Assembly: GCA_050305935.1 (NCBI GenBank)
Contig: JBNLGG010000036.1
Location: forward strand, 1-43,974
Direction: 5' to 3'
Origin: CAJXNP01 sp050305935
GTDB taxonomy: Bacteria > Bacteroidota > Bacteroidia > Cytophagales > Cyclobacteriaceae
DNA length: 43,974 bases
This document shows positions 17,454-27,600 of the stretch, one piece after another; position 1 is the stretch's first letter; the number at the start of each line of letters is the position of its first letter. A program made the translations under genes and the position numbers. The notes under the pieces are model-generated. The model saw only the letters and a program-made list of their open reading frames with translations, did no database searches and was not told the DNA's origin.

Positions 17454-18824
17454 ATGTACTACAACCATATTATTGACACCATAGGCAACACTCCTCTTGT
17501 CAAACTCAATAAGGTTAACAAAGGTATAAAAGGCACTATCCTCGTGAAGGTCGAATATTTTAATCCGGGCAATTCGATGAAAGACCGAATGGCCATTAAA
17601 ATGATCGAAGATGCGGAAAAAAATGGTTGGCTTAAACCTGGTGGTACTATTGTAGAGGGCACCTCGGGAAATACCGGAATGGGTCTAGCCCTTGTGGCCA
17701 TCGCTAAGGGATATAAATGTATTTTTACTCTGGCAGATAAACAATCGCGCGAGAAAATAGATATACTGCGAGCGATGGGTGCTGAGGTGATCGTTTGCCC
17801 CACCAATGTTGACTCTGACGATCCACGCTCCTATTATTCTGTGGCAAAAAAATATGCCGCCGAAACACCCAATTCCTGGTATGTAAACCAATATGATAAC
17901 CTGTCAAATACCCTTGCTCATTATGAAACTACCGGGCCGGAGATATGGGAACAAACCGAAGGTAAAATCACCCACTTTGTAGCGGGTGTAGGTACCGGTG
18001 GCTCCATGTGTGGCGTCTCTAAATATCTCAAAGAACAGAATAAAAACGTGATTTCCATCGGTGTCGACAGCTATGGATCGGTTTTTAAAAAATACAAGGA
18101 AACAGGTGTCTTCGATGATAAGGAGATTTACCCTTATATGGTAGAAGGGATCGGGGAAGATATTTTGCCGGAGAATGTCGATTTTGATGTCATTGATTCC
18201 TTTATCAAAGTCACCGACAAAGATGCCGCTATTATGACCAGGAACCTGGCGCGTCAAGAAGGGCTGTTTGTGGGATGGTCGTGCGGTGCCGCCGTATTTG
18301 GCGCATTGGAATATGCCAGAGAGAAGCTTTCTGAAGACGATATCATGGTTATCATTTTGCCTGACCACGGCACCAGGTATCTCAATAAGATCTACAATGA
18401 CGACTGGATGCATGACCGTGGATTCGTAGAATCAAGATCTTTCGCCACCGCCGGCGATATCGTCAGATCCAAAAATGGCAAGACATCCCTGTTCACAATC
18501 TCGGCCGATAAAACCGTGGGTGAAGCCATTGAACTACTAAACCAGAAAGGCATTTCGCAAATCCCTGTAACCGACAAGGGCGAATTTGTGGGAAGTATAG
18601 CCGACTACAAATTGCTACACCAGCTTATTGCCAAGCCGGAACTGAAAAAAGAACTCATCCGCAACATCATGGATCAACCATTACGCTTTGTTGCACTAAA
18701 CAATACGCTGGACGTTCTCACTTCTTTAATTGATCAGGACAATAAAGCGCTGCTTGCACGGGACGAAAACAATGAAGTGCATATCATTACACAGCATGAC
18801 ATCCTCCTCGCGATGTCTAAATAG
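17454..18824 (+). CDS. Cystathionine beta-synthase (PLP domain plus CBS pair)
   Basis: This 456-residue enzyme joins serine and homocysteine to cystathionine in transsulfuration. The PLP-binding lysine is Lys43 in NPGNSMKDRM. The phosphate/substrate loop is EGTSGNTGMG, and GVGTGGSMCG is a second PLP-phosphate loop. A tandem CBS-domain module occupies ~330-455 (FTISADKTVGEAIELLNQKG and later LRFVALNNTLDVLTSL). There is no N-terminal heme domain, as expected for bacteria. A cysteine synthase activity cannot be excluded, but the CBS pair favours cystathionine beta-synthase. A terminator follows. Confidence 0.92.
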   Translation: MYYNHIIDTIGNTPLVKLNKVNKGIKGTILVKVEYFNPGNSMKDRMAIKMIEDAEKNGWLKPGGTIVEGTSGNTGMGLALVAIAKGYKCIFTLADKQSREKIDILRAMGAEVIVCPTNVDSDDPRSYYSVAKKYAAETPNSWYVNQYDNLSNTLAHYETTGPEIWEQTEGKITHFVAGVGTGGSMCGVSKYLKEQNKNVISIGVDSYGSVFKKYKETGVFDDKEIYPYMVEGIGEDILPENVDFDVIDSFIKVTDKDAAIMTRNLARQEGLFVGWSCGAAVFGALEYAREKLSEDDIMVIILPDHGTRYLNKIYNDDWMHDRGFVESRSFATAGDIVRSKNGKTSLFTISADKTVGEAIELLNQKGISQIPVTDKGEFVGSIADYKLLHQLIAKPELKKELIRNIMDQPLRFVALNNTLDVLTSLIDQDNKALLARDENNEVHIITQHDILLAMSK

Positions 18825-18829
18825 ATAGC

Positions 18830-18857
18830 AAAAAACGGCCTTTGGCCCCTTTTTTGA
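18830..18857 (+). terminator. Probable terminator after cystathionine beta-synthase
   Basis: An A-run is followed by GGCC, a TTT loop, GGCC, CC and six T residues. The GC stem is only 4 bp, with two mismatches before A-T pairing continues, so efficiency is uncertain. It starts within 10 bases of the stop. Confidence 0.6.
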
Positions 18858-18945
18858 ATAGCTATCAAAGATCATTTATATACATGATAATTGTCATCAC
18901 AATTCTTGTTACACGAATTTAGTTTTACACAATAATTTTAACATC

Positions 18946-19497
18946 ATGAGAAAAATCCCATTAATTCTAATAATGTTTTTTGCTCTGCAAGTGCAGGCAC
19001 AAACAAATTTGAAATTAAAATCTGGCTATGATATTCAGGTTGCCGGCACATCTTCTTTGCATGACTGGGAAATGAAATCTGATAACTCGAGAGGAACAAT
19101 GGTGGCAACATTTGATGGTACAAAAATTTCAGCTATCAGTGAATTGAGGATCATAGTGGTAGGAGAGAGTTTAAAAAGCGGTAAAAGTGGAATGGATAAA
19201 AACGCCTATGAGGCTATTAAAACAAAGGATCATAAGGAAATCACTTTTACTTCTAAAAATGTACGGGTGTCTGGCAACAATGTGACAGCCACTGGTGATT
19301 TGATCATAGCCGGAACGAAAAAGAACACTTCAATTACCGCTACTTGTACGGTACAATCAAATGGAGAAATTAATTGTAAAGGGTCGAAAAAGATCAAAAT
19401 GACAGACTACAATGTAGACCCTCCGACTGCTATGTTTGGTAGCATCAAAACAGGCGATGACCTTGAAATCATCTTTGACGTGACCTTCGCAAAGTAG
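18946..19497 (+). CDS. Secreted YceI-family lipocalin-like protein
   Basis: This 183-residue protein has a cleavable signal peptide (MRKIPLILIMFFALQVQAQ) and a YceI beta-barrel. Family features include VAGTSSLHDWEM near the start of the barrel, KTKDHKEITFTSKNV, and the C-terminal KMTDYNVDPPTAMFGSIKTG. YceI proteins bind isoprenoid or amphiphilic ligands in the periplasm; the ligand here is unknown. The next gene, 37 bases downstream, is an outer membrane barrel, so the two are probably one transcript. A second YceI protein lies on the other strand at 20830-21420. Confidence 0.85.
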   Translation: MRKIPLILIMFFALQVQAQTNLKLKSGYDIQVAGTSSLHDWEMKSDNSRGTMVATFDGTKISAISELRIIVVGESLKSGKSGMDKNAYEAIKTKDHKEITFTSKNVRVSGNNVTATGDLIIAGTKKNTSITATCTVQSNGEINCKGSKKIKMTDYNVDPPTAMFGSIKTGDDLEIIFDVTFAK

Positions 19498-19534
19498 CCG
19501 ATTTTCAATGTGTAAAACTAAAATTTAATGAACC

Positions 19535-20833
19535 ATGAGAACTTCAACAAAAGCAAAAATGCTGTTAACAGGGCTGCTCATTATAGTAATGGGTAGCGCA
19601 ATGGCGCAAAGAGATCAATTGCAATATTTCAGATCTAAAGGACAGGATGGATTAAATGTATTTGAAACCCCGAAAACAACAGATGTTGAATTTGATGATC
19701 TTCACCTACAGGTAGGTGGTGCATTTGCACTTCAATTCCAAGGCCTTTCACATGAAAATGCCAATGACAATTTAGTGGAGCTTGGTAAAAACTTCAACCT
19801 TGCCACCGCAAACTTAGATTTGGATGCACAATTAGCCGAAGGCGTTAGAATGCATCTTCGTACGTTCTTGTCATCCAGGCACCACACCGAAGCCTATGTT
19901 AAAGGTGGCTATCTTCAAGTAGACAGATTAGATTTCATCAAAGAAGGTTTTGCTTCAGGTTTAATGGATGTGCTTACCCTGAAAGTCGGTCACATGGAAG
20001 TCAATTATGGTGATACTCACTTTAGAAGATCAGACAATGGTAACGCTTTATATAATCCTTTTGTAGGTAACTACTTGATGGATAGCTACACAACTGAAGT
20101 AGCAGGTGAAGCTTACATTCAATCAAACGGTCTAATTGTGATGCTAGGTTATTCTAACGGTCGTTTGAACCAAAGTACTGCCAATAAAGATACAAAAGGA
20201 TACCTATATGGTAAATTAGGTTATGACAAACAATTGAATGATGATTTAAGATTAAGAATCACAGCATCTATAGCTGCCCTGAACAATACAAATTCAATTT
20301 ATATGTATGCTGGCGACAGAGCCGGAGCACGATATTACCACGTAATGGAAGTTACCGGAGCCGGTGATGACTTCAGAAGTGGAAGAATTAATCCTGATTA
20401 TAACTCAGAAATGACAAGTATTATGTTCAACCCCTTCATTAAATACCAAGGATTTGAGTTTTTTGGTGTATTTGAAAGCTCTTCAGGATTACAACAAGCA
20501 GATCGAAGAGGTGGAGCTCCAGGTCTTGATGTTGGCCTAAATGATCGAAGAAAATGGACACAAACAGGTGCTGAAGTAATTTACAGAATTGGGGATAGCG
20601 AAAAAGTATATGTCGGTGCCCGATACAATGCTGCTAAGGGTCAATTACCAGGTGAACAAAATGATAAAGTATCTATCAACAGAATCAATGTAGGTGGTGG
20701 ATGGTTCTTAACTAAAAATATTCTTACCAAATTAGAATATGTAAGTCAATCCTATAAAGATTATCCTACCGGATCTGATTTAGAAGATGGTAAATTTAAT
20801 GGCGTGAACATCGAAGCTGTAATTGCCTTCTAA
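19535..20833 (+). CDS. Outer membrane beta-barrel porin-like protein
   Basis: The 432-residue protein has a signal peptide ending in GSAMAQ near residue 25. It then alternates hydrophobic and polar residues through many predicted strands and ends in Phe (VNIEAVIAF), as outer membrane barrels do. DLHLQVGGAFALQFQGL and the LKVGHMEVNYGDTHFRRSDNG loop resemble the carbohydrate-porin/OprP-like style, but I cannot name a subfamily or substrate. It is cotranscribed with yceI upstream. Its TAA stop overlaps the convergent YceI stop by 3-4 bases, and its terminator lies inside that opposing gene. Confidence 0.75.
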   Translation: MRTSTKAKMLLTGLLIIVMGSAMAQRDQLQYFRSKGQDGLNVFETPKTTDVEFDDLHLQVGGAFALQFQGLSHENANDNLVELGKNFNLATANLDLDAQLAEGVRMHLRTFLSSRHHTEAYVKGGYLQVDRLDFIKEGFASGLMDVLTLKVGHMEVNYGDTHFRRSDNGNALYNPFVGNYLMDSYTTEVAGEAYIQSNGLIVMLGYSNGRLNQSTANKDTKGYLYGKLGYDKQLNDDLRLRITASIAALNNTNSIYMYAGDRAGARYYHVMEVTGAGDDFRSGRINPDYNSEMTSIMFNPFIKYQGFEFFGVFESSSGLQQADRRGGAPGLDVGLNDRRKWTQTGAEVIYRIGDSEKVYVGARYNAAKGQLPGEQNDKVSINRINVGGGWFLTKNILTKLEYVSQSYKDYPTGSDLEDGKFNGVNIEAVIAF

Positions 20834-21420
20834 ATAGAATATTTGCTAAGCATGAGTTGAAACTCGATTTCAATATCATCAGAAACTTTAATAAGCCCCA
20901 TCATTCGTGATGGGGTTTTTATGTTAAACTCACTTAACTTCAACTCTTTCTGACCATTCAACTGTATTTTATTATTAGGTAAGCTATTAACATCAAAATT
21001 GATGTTGTAGGTCTTTTTAATTCCACAAATATAAATTCCAACATTTCCATGAGCCTTGGACACCTTAGAATAAGGACTTTGTTCAAAATGAATATCCAAA
21101 AAGTTAATATAGATATAGGGAAATTCCTTTGCTTTAACCGTTTCGAGAAAATCCCTTTTAATGAATTCATTCCCACAATTAAAGATCGTAGGATCTACTT
21201 TTACGCGGCCCTTCTCAAATATCAATTCTTTTTCCGTAAAGGAGCTTATCAGCAGGGTGTCTGTCTCGTCCTTTCCAGGCAGCTTACAGCTAAATTCATT
21301 GATATTGGTTTTTCCATAGATGGTAAGCACACTTTGTTGCTCCACAAGCCATGTTTCACTATCCTTAGGATCAAACGAAACCAGACAAAAAAGAATCAGT
21401 AGAAAAGTCAGGCTTTTCAA
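20830..21420 (-). CDS. YceI-family protein, divergent paralogue
   Basis: The 196-residue protein begins with a signal peptide (MKSLTFLLILFCLVSF) and has the YceI plan: INEFSCKLPG in the first strands, FIKRDFLETVKAKEFPYIYI in the middle, and KLSEFNIKTPSRMMGLIKV at the end, aligning with KMTDYNVDPPTAMFGSIKT of the protein at 18946. Sequence similarity between the two is low. It lies 2 bases downstream of the small secreted protein at 21423 and shares that promoter. Its 3' end overlaps the porin gene. Confidence 0.78.
   Translation of the reverse strand: MKSLTFLLILFCLVSFDPKDSETWLVEQQSVLTIYGKTNINEFSCKLPGKDETDTLLISSFTEKELIFEKGRVKVDPTIFNCGNEFIKRDFLETVKAKEFPYIYINFLDIHFEQSPYSKVSKAHGNVGIYICGIKKTYNINFDVNSLPNNKIQLNGQKELKLSEFNIKTPSRMMGLIKVSDDIEIEFQLMLSKYSI
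20896..20920 (+). terminator. UUCG-loop terminator for the porin gene, inside the opposing yceI
   Basis: On the plus strand CCCCATCA (20896-20903), loop TTCG, TGATGGGG (20908-20915) and TTTTT (20916-20920) form a perfect 8-bp terminator with a stable UUCG tetraloop, 63 bases after the porin stop. On the minus strand the same bases encode the conserved YceI residues KTPSRMMG. Confidence 0.85.
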
Positions 21421-21422
21421 TG

Positions 21423-21812
21423 TTAAGATTTTCCTTTTACCAGATATTTTGGCTCATATTCCCGCGCAGTACCATCTTTGCCTATCAAGACAAGTTTGTA
21501 GTACAACTTGCCATAACTTGGATCATAGTCTGTGTAGGCGGATTCGGAAGGGTCAAATGCTTTTATTACTTCCCAGGTAATTTCTTCGTCACTATTTATG
21601 CTACCTCTTTTAAACTCTACAGTAGTGATTTCCCGGGTCGTTTGGATATTCCACGAGAATTCTATAGTCCCTCCATTTCTCTGGGCAACAAATTTTACAT
21701 TTTCAATCCCGCCCAAAGAATTGTCATGACTGTATCGCTGTGCAAATGTATTTGTGTTGGAAAGCAATGCAAGTGCAAAACAAAAAATTAGCATTTTGAG
21801 AATTGATTTCAC
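21423..21812 (-). CDS. Small secreted protein of unknown function
   Basis: I place the start at GTG 21812, because a perfect AAGGAGGT site lies five bases upstream and the product then opens with signal peptide MKSILKMLIFCFALALLSNTNTFAQ's first residues and a standard cleavage site. The frame stays open further upstream, but that stretch overlaps the promoter. The 129-residue product has a mature part of ~105 residues, with FSWNIQTTREITTVEFKRG and KLYYKLVLIGKDG, which resembles a fibronectin-III-like or T9SS-adjacent beta-sandwich. No enzyme motif is present. It is the first gene of an operon with the YceI protein. Confidence 0.7.
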   Translation of the reverse strand: MKSILKMLIFCFALALLSNTNTFAQRYSHDNSLGGIENVKFVAQRNGGTIEFSWNIQTTREITTVEFKRGSINSDEEITWEVIKAFDPSESAYTDYDPSYGKLYYKLVLIGKDGTAREYEPKYLVKGKS

Positions 21813-21817
21813 ATCAC

Positions 21818-21825
21818 ACCTCCTT
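21818..21825 (-). promoter_or_regulatory. Perfect Shine-Dalgarno fixing a GTG start
   Basis: The minus strand reads AAGGAGGT with five bases to GTG 21812. Such full complementarity to the 16S tail is rare in this phylum and decides the start of the gene at 21423-21812. Confidence 0.75.
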
Positions 21826-21836
21826 CTACCATTATA

Positions 21837-21870
21837 CAAATTTAGCTTATTTTGATTTTTTAAAAACAAA
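21837..21870 (-). promoter_or_regulatory. Promoter of the 21812-20830 operon
   Basis: On the minus strand TAAATTTG (21844-21837) is an exact -7 box and TTTG (21870-21867) a -33 element, separated by 22 bases. The GTG start is 25 bases further on. Both elements match the Bacteroidota consensus. Confidence 0.6.
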
Positions 21871-22143
21871 ATGATTTGATCAATTTACAAACAAAAATCT
21901 TTTCACAAAAAATAAACAATTTCTCACGAATGTTATTGCAAGGGATAAAAATTGTGCCAAAACAATAAGTACTTTTTCAGCAACACACTTTTTAATCATA
22001 GAACTAAATCGCAAGTAACCCAAAATCATTGATTATTATAAAAGCTTGATTACCATTTACATCAAAATATTTTCAATTGAGTAAAACATTTATAAAATCT
22101 TCAAATAAAAATCTGACCAAAGTTCAAAGTATCCAAAAATCAT

Positions 22144-22151
22144 TACCTTTG
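22144..22151 (+). promoter_or_regulatory. -7 promoter box of the MMPL-ileS-lspA unit
   Basis: TACCTTTG is an exact TAnnTTTG box. Transcription would begin around 22157-22160, which leaves the GTG at 22151 untranscribed and makes ATG 22166 the true start, with a leader of only a few bases. Confidence 0.6.
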
Positions 22152-22165
22152 TGCTCGTTTTTAAA

Positions 22166-24616
22166 ATGTGGACTAGACTCGCTCATAACGTATTAAAATT
22201 CCGGTTATTCATCATTTTAGTGCTGGGTGCCATCACAGTTTACATGGCACACCTGGCTTCTACTGTTGAGTATTCGTACAGCTATGCCAAGATCGTCCCC
22301 TCTGATGACCCGGACATGATCTTTTTTGAGGAGTTTAAGGGTATCTTTGGAGAAGACGGAAACATCCTTGCGCTAGGCATCAAAGATAGTTCGCTGTACG
22401 ACTTGGAAAATTTCTATAGCTATTCCTACCTGACTGACAACCTCGAAAAAATCGACGGAGTAAAGCAAGTAATTTCATTGGCCAATTTGAAGCAGTTTGT
22501 AAAGGACAGTGACACAAAGACTTTCCAGGCAAACCCTCTCATCAAGGAGCTTCCGGACACGCAGGAGCAGCTGGATAGTCTGTTAAATGAAATAAGGAAA
22601 GAAAAGCTCTACACAGACCAGCTTTTGAACCCATCAAATGGTGCTACCTTCATCATGGTTTCCATCGAGAAAGAAGTACTGAATACAAAATTCAGGGATG
22701 TCACTGTAGATGATATCAAGCACCTTACTTCCGAATTTGAAAAACACACGGGAATAGATATCCACCATGTAGGCCTCCCCTATATCCGATCAGAGGTAAA
22801 TGGAAAGGTAAAAGCTGAGTTACAGATGTTCCTGATTCTTTCACTGGTCCTTTCCGCATTGATTTTGCTGTTCTTTTTCAGGAGTTGGGATGCGGTGGTA
22901 TTTCCACTGATCATTGTGGTCACCGTAGTCATCTGGTCCATGGGTACCCTGGCAATTTTTGGTTACCAGATTACCATGGTCACGGGCCTGATGCCCCCCA
23001 TCATTGCCGTCATTGGGATTCCTAATAGCATTTACCTTCTGAATAAATACCATCAGGAAATAAGTAAGCATGGAAACAAAGCACGAGCATTAAGCTTTGT
23101 GATTCGCAAAATAGGGCTGGTAACTTTCATCACCAATTTTACCACAGCCATAGGCTTCATGGTACTCGCGTTCACAAACATTACCATCTTAAAAGAATTT
23201 GGATTAGTCGCCTCGCTCAATATCATGGCAGCATTTTTAGTGAGCACCACATTGATCCCCGCCGTGTTCTCCTATCTTCCCACCCCACAGGGCAAACAAT
23301 TAAAGCACTTAAAATTCAGATTTCTTGATAAGATATTAACCGGTGTTGACCTGCTTGTTCACAGACACCGCTACTCTGTATTTACAGTGACAGGTATCAT
23401 TACCATCATTGCATTAATTGGTGTTTTTAAGCTGGGATCAGTTTCTTATATAGTGGATGATGTACCTGAAAACAGCCCGGTGAAGCAAGACTTGCTGTTT
23501 TTTGAACAGAATTTTAGCGGTATCATGCCCTTGGAAATTGTCTATGACACCCACAAAAAGAAAGGGGCGCTTAACATCAACAATCTGAAAAAGATCGAAG
23601 AGTTTGAGAATTTCCTGAGCGAATCAGAATATATTTCTCAACCATTTTCCCTGGTCAGCATTTTTAAAACTGCCAATCAGTCATTCTGGAATAACAATCC
23701 AAAATATTACCGATTGCCCTCTAACAGGGAAAGAGGATTCCTGCTTCCTTATCTGAGCAATCAAAGCGATTCTTCCAATATGGTAGTCAGTGCGTTTATG
23801 GATTCCACCCAACAAATGGTGAGGTCCTCCTTTAAAGTAGCCGATATTGGATCTAATAAGCTCGATTCGCTTCTTAAGAACGTAGTAGAGACGAAAATTT
23901 CCGATGTTTTCGATGGCAGCAATATTGATGTCCATGTGACAGGTACTACGCTTTTATTTGTAAGAGGAAATAATTTCCTGGTAAAAAACCTTCGAATGAG
24001 CCTGCTACTGGCGTTTGTGCTGATAGCGATTATCATGGCAATATTGTTCCGGAATTTCAAAATGATCATTATTTCCCTTGCGCCAAATGTAGTTCCACTG
24101 GCTATTACCGCCGGCATCATGGGCTTCATGGGAATTCCCCTTCGGCCGAGTACGGCCCTTATTTTTTGTGTTGCTTTTGGAATATCGGTAGACGATTCGA
24201 TTCATTTTCTGGCCAAATACCGCCAGGAATTATTTGCAAATAAATTCTTTGTCCCGATAGCTATCTCAAAGAGCATCAGGGAAACAGGTGCTAGTATGAT
24301 GTACACTTCCATCGTCCTGTTTTTTGGTTTTGTTATTTTCAGTTTCTCTGACTTCAGGGGGACTATGACGCTGGGCCTTTTGACTTCCACTACCCTGCTG
24401 GTGGCGATGTTTACAAACCTCATCGTGCTACCTTCATTGTTGATGGCATTTGATGATGGTAAACGCAACAAAGAATCCCACCCTCCGATAGAACAGTACG
24501 ACGACTTCTATCAGGAAGATGAAGATGAAGAAATTGATCTTAAATTGATATCACTGAAAGGGCGCAAGAATGGCGTCGAGGAAGTAAGTGAAGAAAAAAA
24601 TAAGATTGTTAAATAA
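22166..24616 (+). CDS. RND/MMPL-family exporter
   Basis: The 816-residue inner-membrane protein has the duplicated RND plan: an N-terminal helix, a large periplasmic loop, a five- to six-helix bundle near residues 220-390, then the same again after residue ~400. GISVDDSIHFLAKYRQE near residue 680 carries the acidic pair expected in the proton relay of the second half. It belongs to the hydrophobe/MMPL branch; likely cargo is a lipid or hopanoid-like molecule, but the sequence does not show which. The acidic tail (EDEDEEIDLK) is cytosolic. The start follows the promoter box. ileS begins 12 bases after its stop. Confidence 0.85.
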   Translation: MWTRLAHNVLKFRLFIILVLGAITVYMAHLASTVEYSYSYAKIVPSDDPDMIFFEEFKGIFGEDGNILALGIKDSSLYDLENFYSYSYLTDNLEKIDGVKQVISLANLKQFVKDSDTKTFQANPLIKELPDTQEQLDSLLNEIRKEKLYTDQLLNPSNGATFIMVSIEKEVLNTKFRDVTVDDIKHLTSEFEKHTGIDIHHVGLPYIRSEVNGKVKAELQMFLILSLVLSALILLFFFRSWDAVVFPLIIVVTVVIWSMGTLAIFGYQITMVTGLMPPIIAVIGIPNSIYLLNKYHQEISKHGNKARALSFVIRKIGLVTFITNFTTAIGFMVLAFTNITILKEFGLVASLNIMAAFLVSTTLIPAVFSYLPTPQGKQLKHLKFRFLDKILTGVDLLVHRHRYSVFTVTGIITIIALIGVFKLGSVSYIVDDVPENSPVKQDLLFFEQNFSGIMPLEIVYDTHKKKGALNINNLKKIEEFENFLSESEYISQPFSLVSIFKTANQSFWNNNPKYYRLPSNRERGFLLPYLSNQSDSSNMVVSAFMDSTQQMVRSSFKVADIGSNKLDSLLKNVVETKISDVFDGSNIDVHVTGTTLLFVRGNNFLVKNLRMSLLLAFVLIAIIMAILFRNFKMIIISLAPNVVPLAITAGIMGFMGIPLRPSTALIFCVAFGISVDDSIHFLAKYRQELFANKFFVPIAISKSIRETGASMMYTSIVLFFGFVIFSFSDFRGTMTLGLLTSTTLLVAMFTNLIVLPSLLMAFDDGKRNKESHPPIEQYDDFYQEDEDEEIDLKLISLKGRKNGVEEVSEEKNKIVK

Positions 24617-24628
24617 ATTTTTTGCCTC

Positions 24629-27600
24629 GTGAAGTACAGGGAATACAAAAACGTCAATTACGCTGAAATAGGAGAACAAATTTTGAAATACTGGAATGAG
24701 CACCAAGTGTTTCAGAAGTCCCTTGATTCAAGATCAGGAAAACCTCAATTCACATTTTATGAAGGTCCGCCATCAGCTAATGGTACTCCCGGCATTCACC
24801 ATGTGATTTCCCGTGCTGTAAAGGATATCTTCTGCCGCTATAAAACCCTGAAAGGATTTATGGTAAATAGAAAAGGAGGCTGGGACACCCACGGACTACC
24901 CGTCGAACTTCAGGTAGAAAAAGAACTTGGCATTACAAAGGAAGATATCGGAACAAAGATTTCCGTGGAGGAGTACAATCAAAAGTGCCGTGAAGCGGTA
25001 ATGAAATTTAAGGGCGAATGGGACAATCTCACTCAGAAAATGGGTTATTGGCTGGACCTGGATAATCCCTACATCACCTTCGACAGGAACTACATGGAAA
25101 CCCTGTGGTATCTCCTGAAAAAACTGTATGACAAGGGCCTGTTGTACAAAGGCTTTACTATTCAGCCTTATTCACCTGCCGCCGGAACAGGGTTGAGCTC
25201 ACACGAATTAAATCAACCTGGCACCTATCGGGATGTAAAAGATACCACGATAACCGCCCAATTCCTGTTGAAAAAGGGAAATAGATCGATCGACGCCGAC
25301 GGAGAAACCTATCTTCTCGCCTGGACGACTACTCCCTGGACGCTACCTTCAAACTCCGCGCTGGCCGTAGGGGAAAACATAGATTACTTACTTGTACAGA
25401 CATATAACCAGTATACTTTTCAGCCCATAAAAGTCATACTGGCAAAGGATCGATTACAGGCCTATTTTAATCCAAAGGCAGCAGAGATTACCATCGAAGA
25501 ATACAAGGAGGGCGACAAGCTTATTCCATTCAAAATTCTGAAAGAGATAAAAGGGAATGAACTGGAGGGAATCGAATACGAACAACTTCTTCCCTACGTG
25601 ACCCCTGACACACCGGCATTTCGAGTGATTCCCGGAGATTTTGTAACAACGGAAGACGGTACAGGGATTGTCCACATTGCCCCCACCTTTGGCGCTGATG
25701 ACTTACGGGTAGCCCAAAAAGCAGGCATTCCGGCCATTACAATAAAGGGAGAAAAGGGAGAGGAACTGCCGCTGGTAGATAAACAAGGAAGGTTTGTAAA
25801 GGAAGTGCATGATTTTCCGCTCGCTTATGTAAAAGCGGAATATGAAACCGATGGTACGACCGATGAAAATTATCAGCCGGTCGATGTGCGCATAGCGATT
25901 ATGCTGAAAGAAAGGAACCGGGCATTTAAGGTGGAAAAATATGAACACTCTTATCCTCATTGCTGGAGGACAGATAAGCCGGTGCTTTATTATCCATTGG
26001 ATAGCTGGTTTATAAAAACTACGGCATACAAAGAAAAATTAGTTGAGCTCAATAAAACCATCAACTGGAAGCCAGCCTCTACCGGTAGCGGGCGTTTTGG
26101 AAACTGGCTGGAAAACCTGGTGGATTGGAACCTCAGCCGGTCAAGGTATTGGGGAACGCCATTACCGATCTGGAGAACAGAAGATGGATCAGAAGAAATT
26201 TGCATTGGGTCTTTGCAGGAATTGCGCGATGAAGTAAAAAAATCGATTGGTGCAGGCTTTATGACCGAAGAATTGCCGGAGGATTTTGACCTGCACCGGC
26301 CTTTTGTGGACAACGTGGTTTTAGTCAGCCCGTCCGGTCAACAAATGCTTCGTGAGCCTGACCTGATTGACGTTTGGTTTGACTCCGGGGCGATGCCATA
26401 TGCCCAGTGGCACTATCCATTTGAAAATGAAGATTATTTCAATACCGTCTACCCGGCAGATTTTATAGCGGAAGGAGTAGATCAAACCCGTGGTTGGTTT
26501 TTTACCCTGCATGCGATAGCGGGATTACTATTTGACTCAGTAGCTTTTAAAAACGTGGTTTCCAATGGCCTTGTACTAGATAAAAATGGCAATAAAATGT
26601 CCAAGCGATTGGGTAACGCGGTGGATCCTTTTGAGACCATCGACACCTATGGTGCAGACGCTACGAGGTGGTACATGATCAGCAACGCCAATCCGTGGGA
26701 TAATTTAAAATTTGATGCAAACGGAATTACCGAAGTGCAACGAAGGTTCTTTGGAACACTTCAAAACACCTACGCCTTCTTTGCACTATATGCGAATCTC
26801 GACGGCTTTGACTACAATGAAAAACCTGTTGAATTAGCAACAAGGACGGAAAGTGATCGATGGATCATTTCGCGTCTAAATACACTGATCGAAACAGTAG
26901 ATTTGGCTTTAGCCGATTATGAGCCTACCAAAGCCGCCAGGGAAATTCAGGATTTTGTGATCGACGACCTAAGCAACTGGTACGTCAGGCTAAACCGAAA
27001 AAGATTCTGGAAAGGGGAGTTGACGGATGATAAAAAAGCTGCCTATCAGACATTGCACACCTGTTTAATTACGGTAGCCAAACTTTCATCGCCGATTGCT
27101 CCTTTTTATAGTGAAAGGTTGTACCTGGACTTAACCTGCAACCCGGGAGATGGGGATTCCATTCACGTCCAGTCTTTCCCGGAAATAAATAAAACTGAGA
27201 TAAATAAAGAGCTGGAAGAAAAGATGGCTTTGGCACAGAATATTTCTTCCATGGTGCATTCGCTCAGAAAACAGCATAAGATCAAGGTGCGCCAGCCTTT
27301 GTCAAAGATCATGATCCCGCTTCTCAATGCTAAAATGAAAAAGCATATTGCTGAGGTGGAAGACATTATTTTGTCTGAAGTAAACATCAAGGCAATCGAC
27401 TACGTGGAAGATACAACCGGTGTCGTTACCAAATTGGCCAAGCCAAACTTTAAACTACTTGGCAAACAATATGGCCCCATCATGAAGGAAATTTCCCAGG
27501 CGGTGGCAAAACTTTCGCAGGATCAAATAAATGCCTTCGAAAAGAATGGAACAATCGATCTTGCGTTAAGCAATCAAACAATTACGCTGGGCGGAGAAGA

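Noticed and set aside
22151..22165. GTG 22151 as start of the MMPL exporter
   Set aside because: The G of that codon is the last base of the -7 promoter box, so it should not be transcribed; ATG 22166 is preferred.
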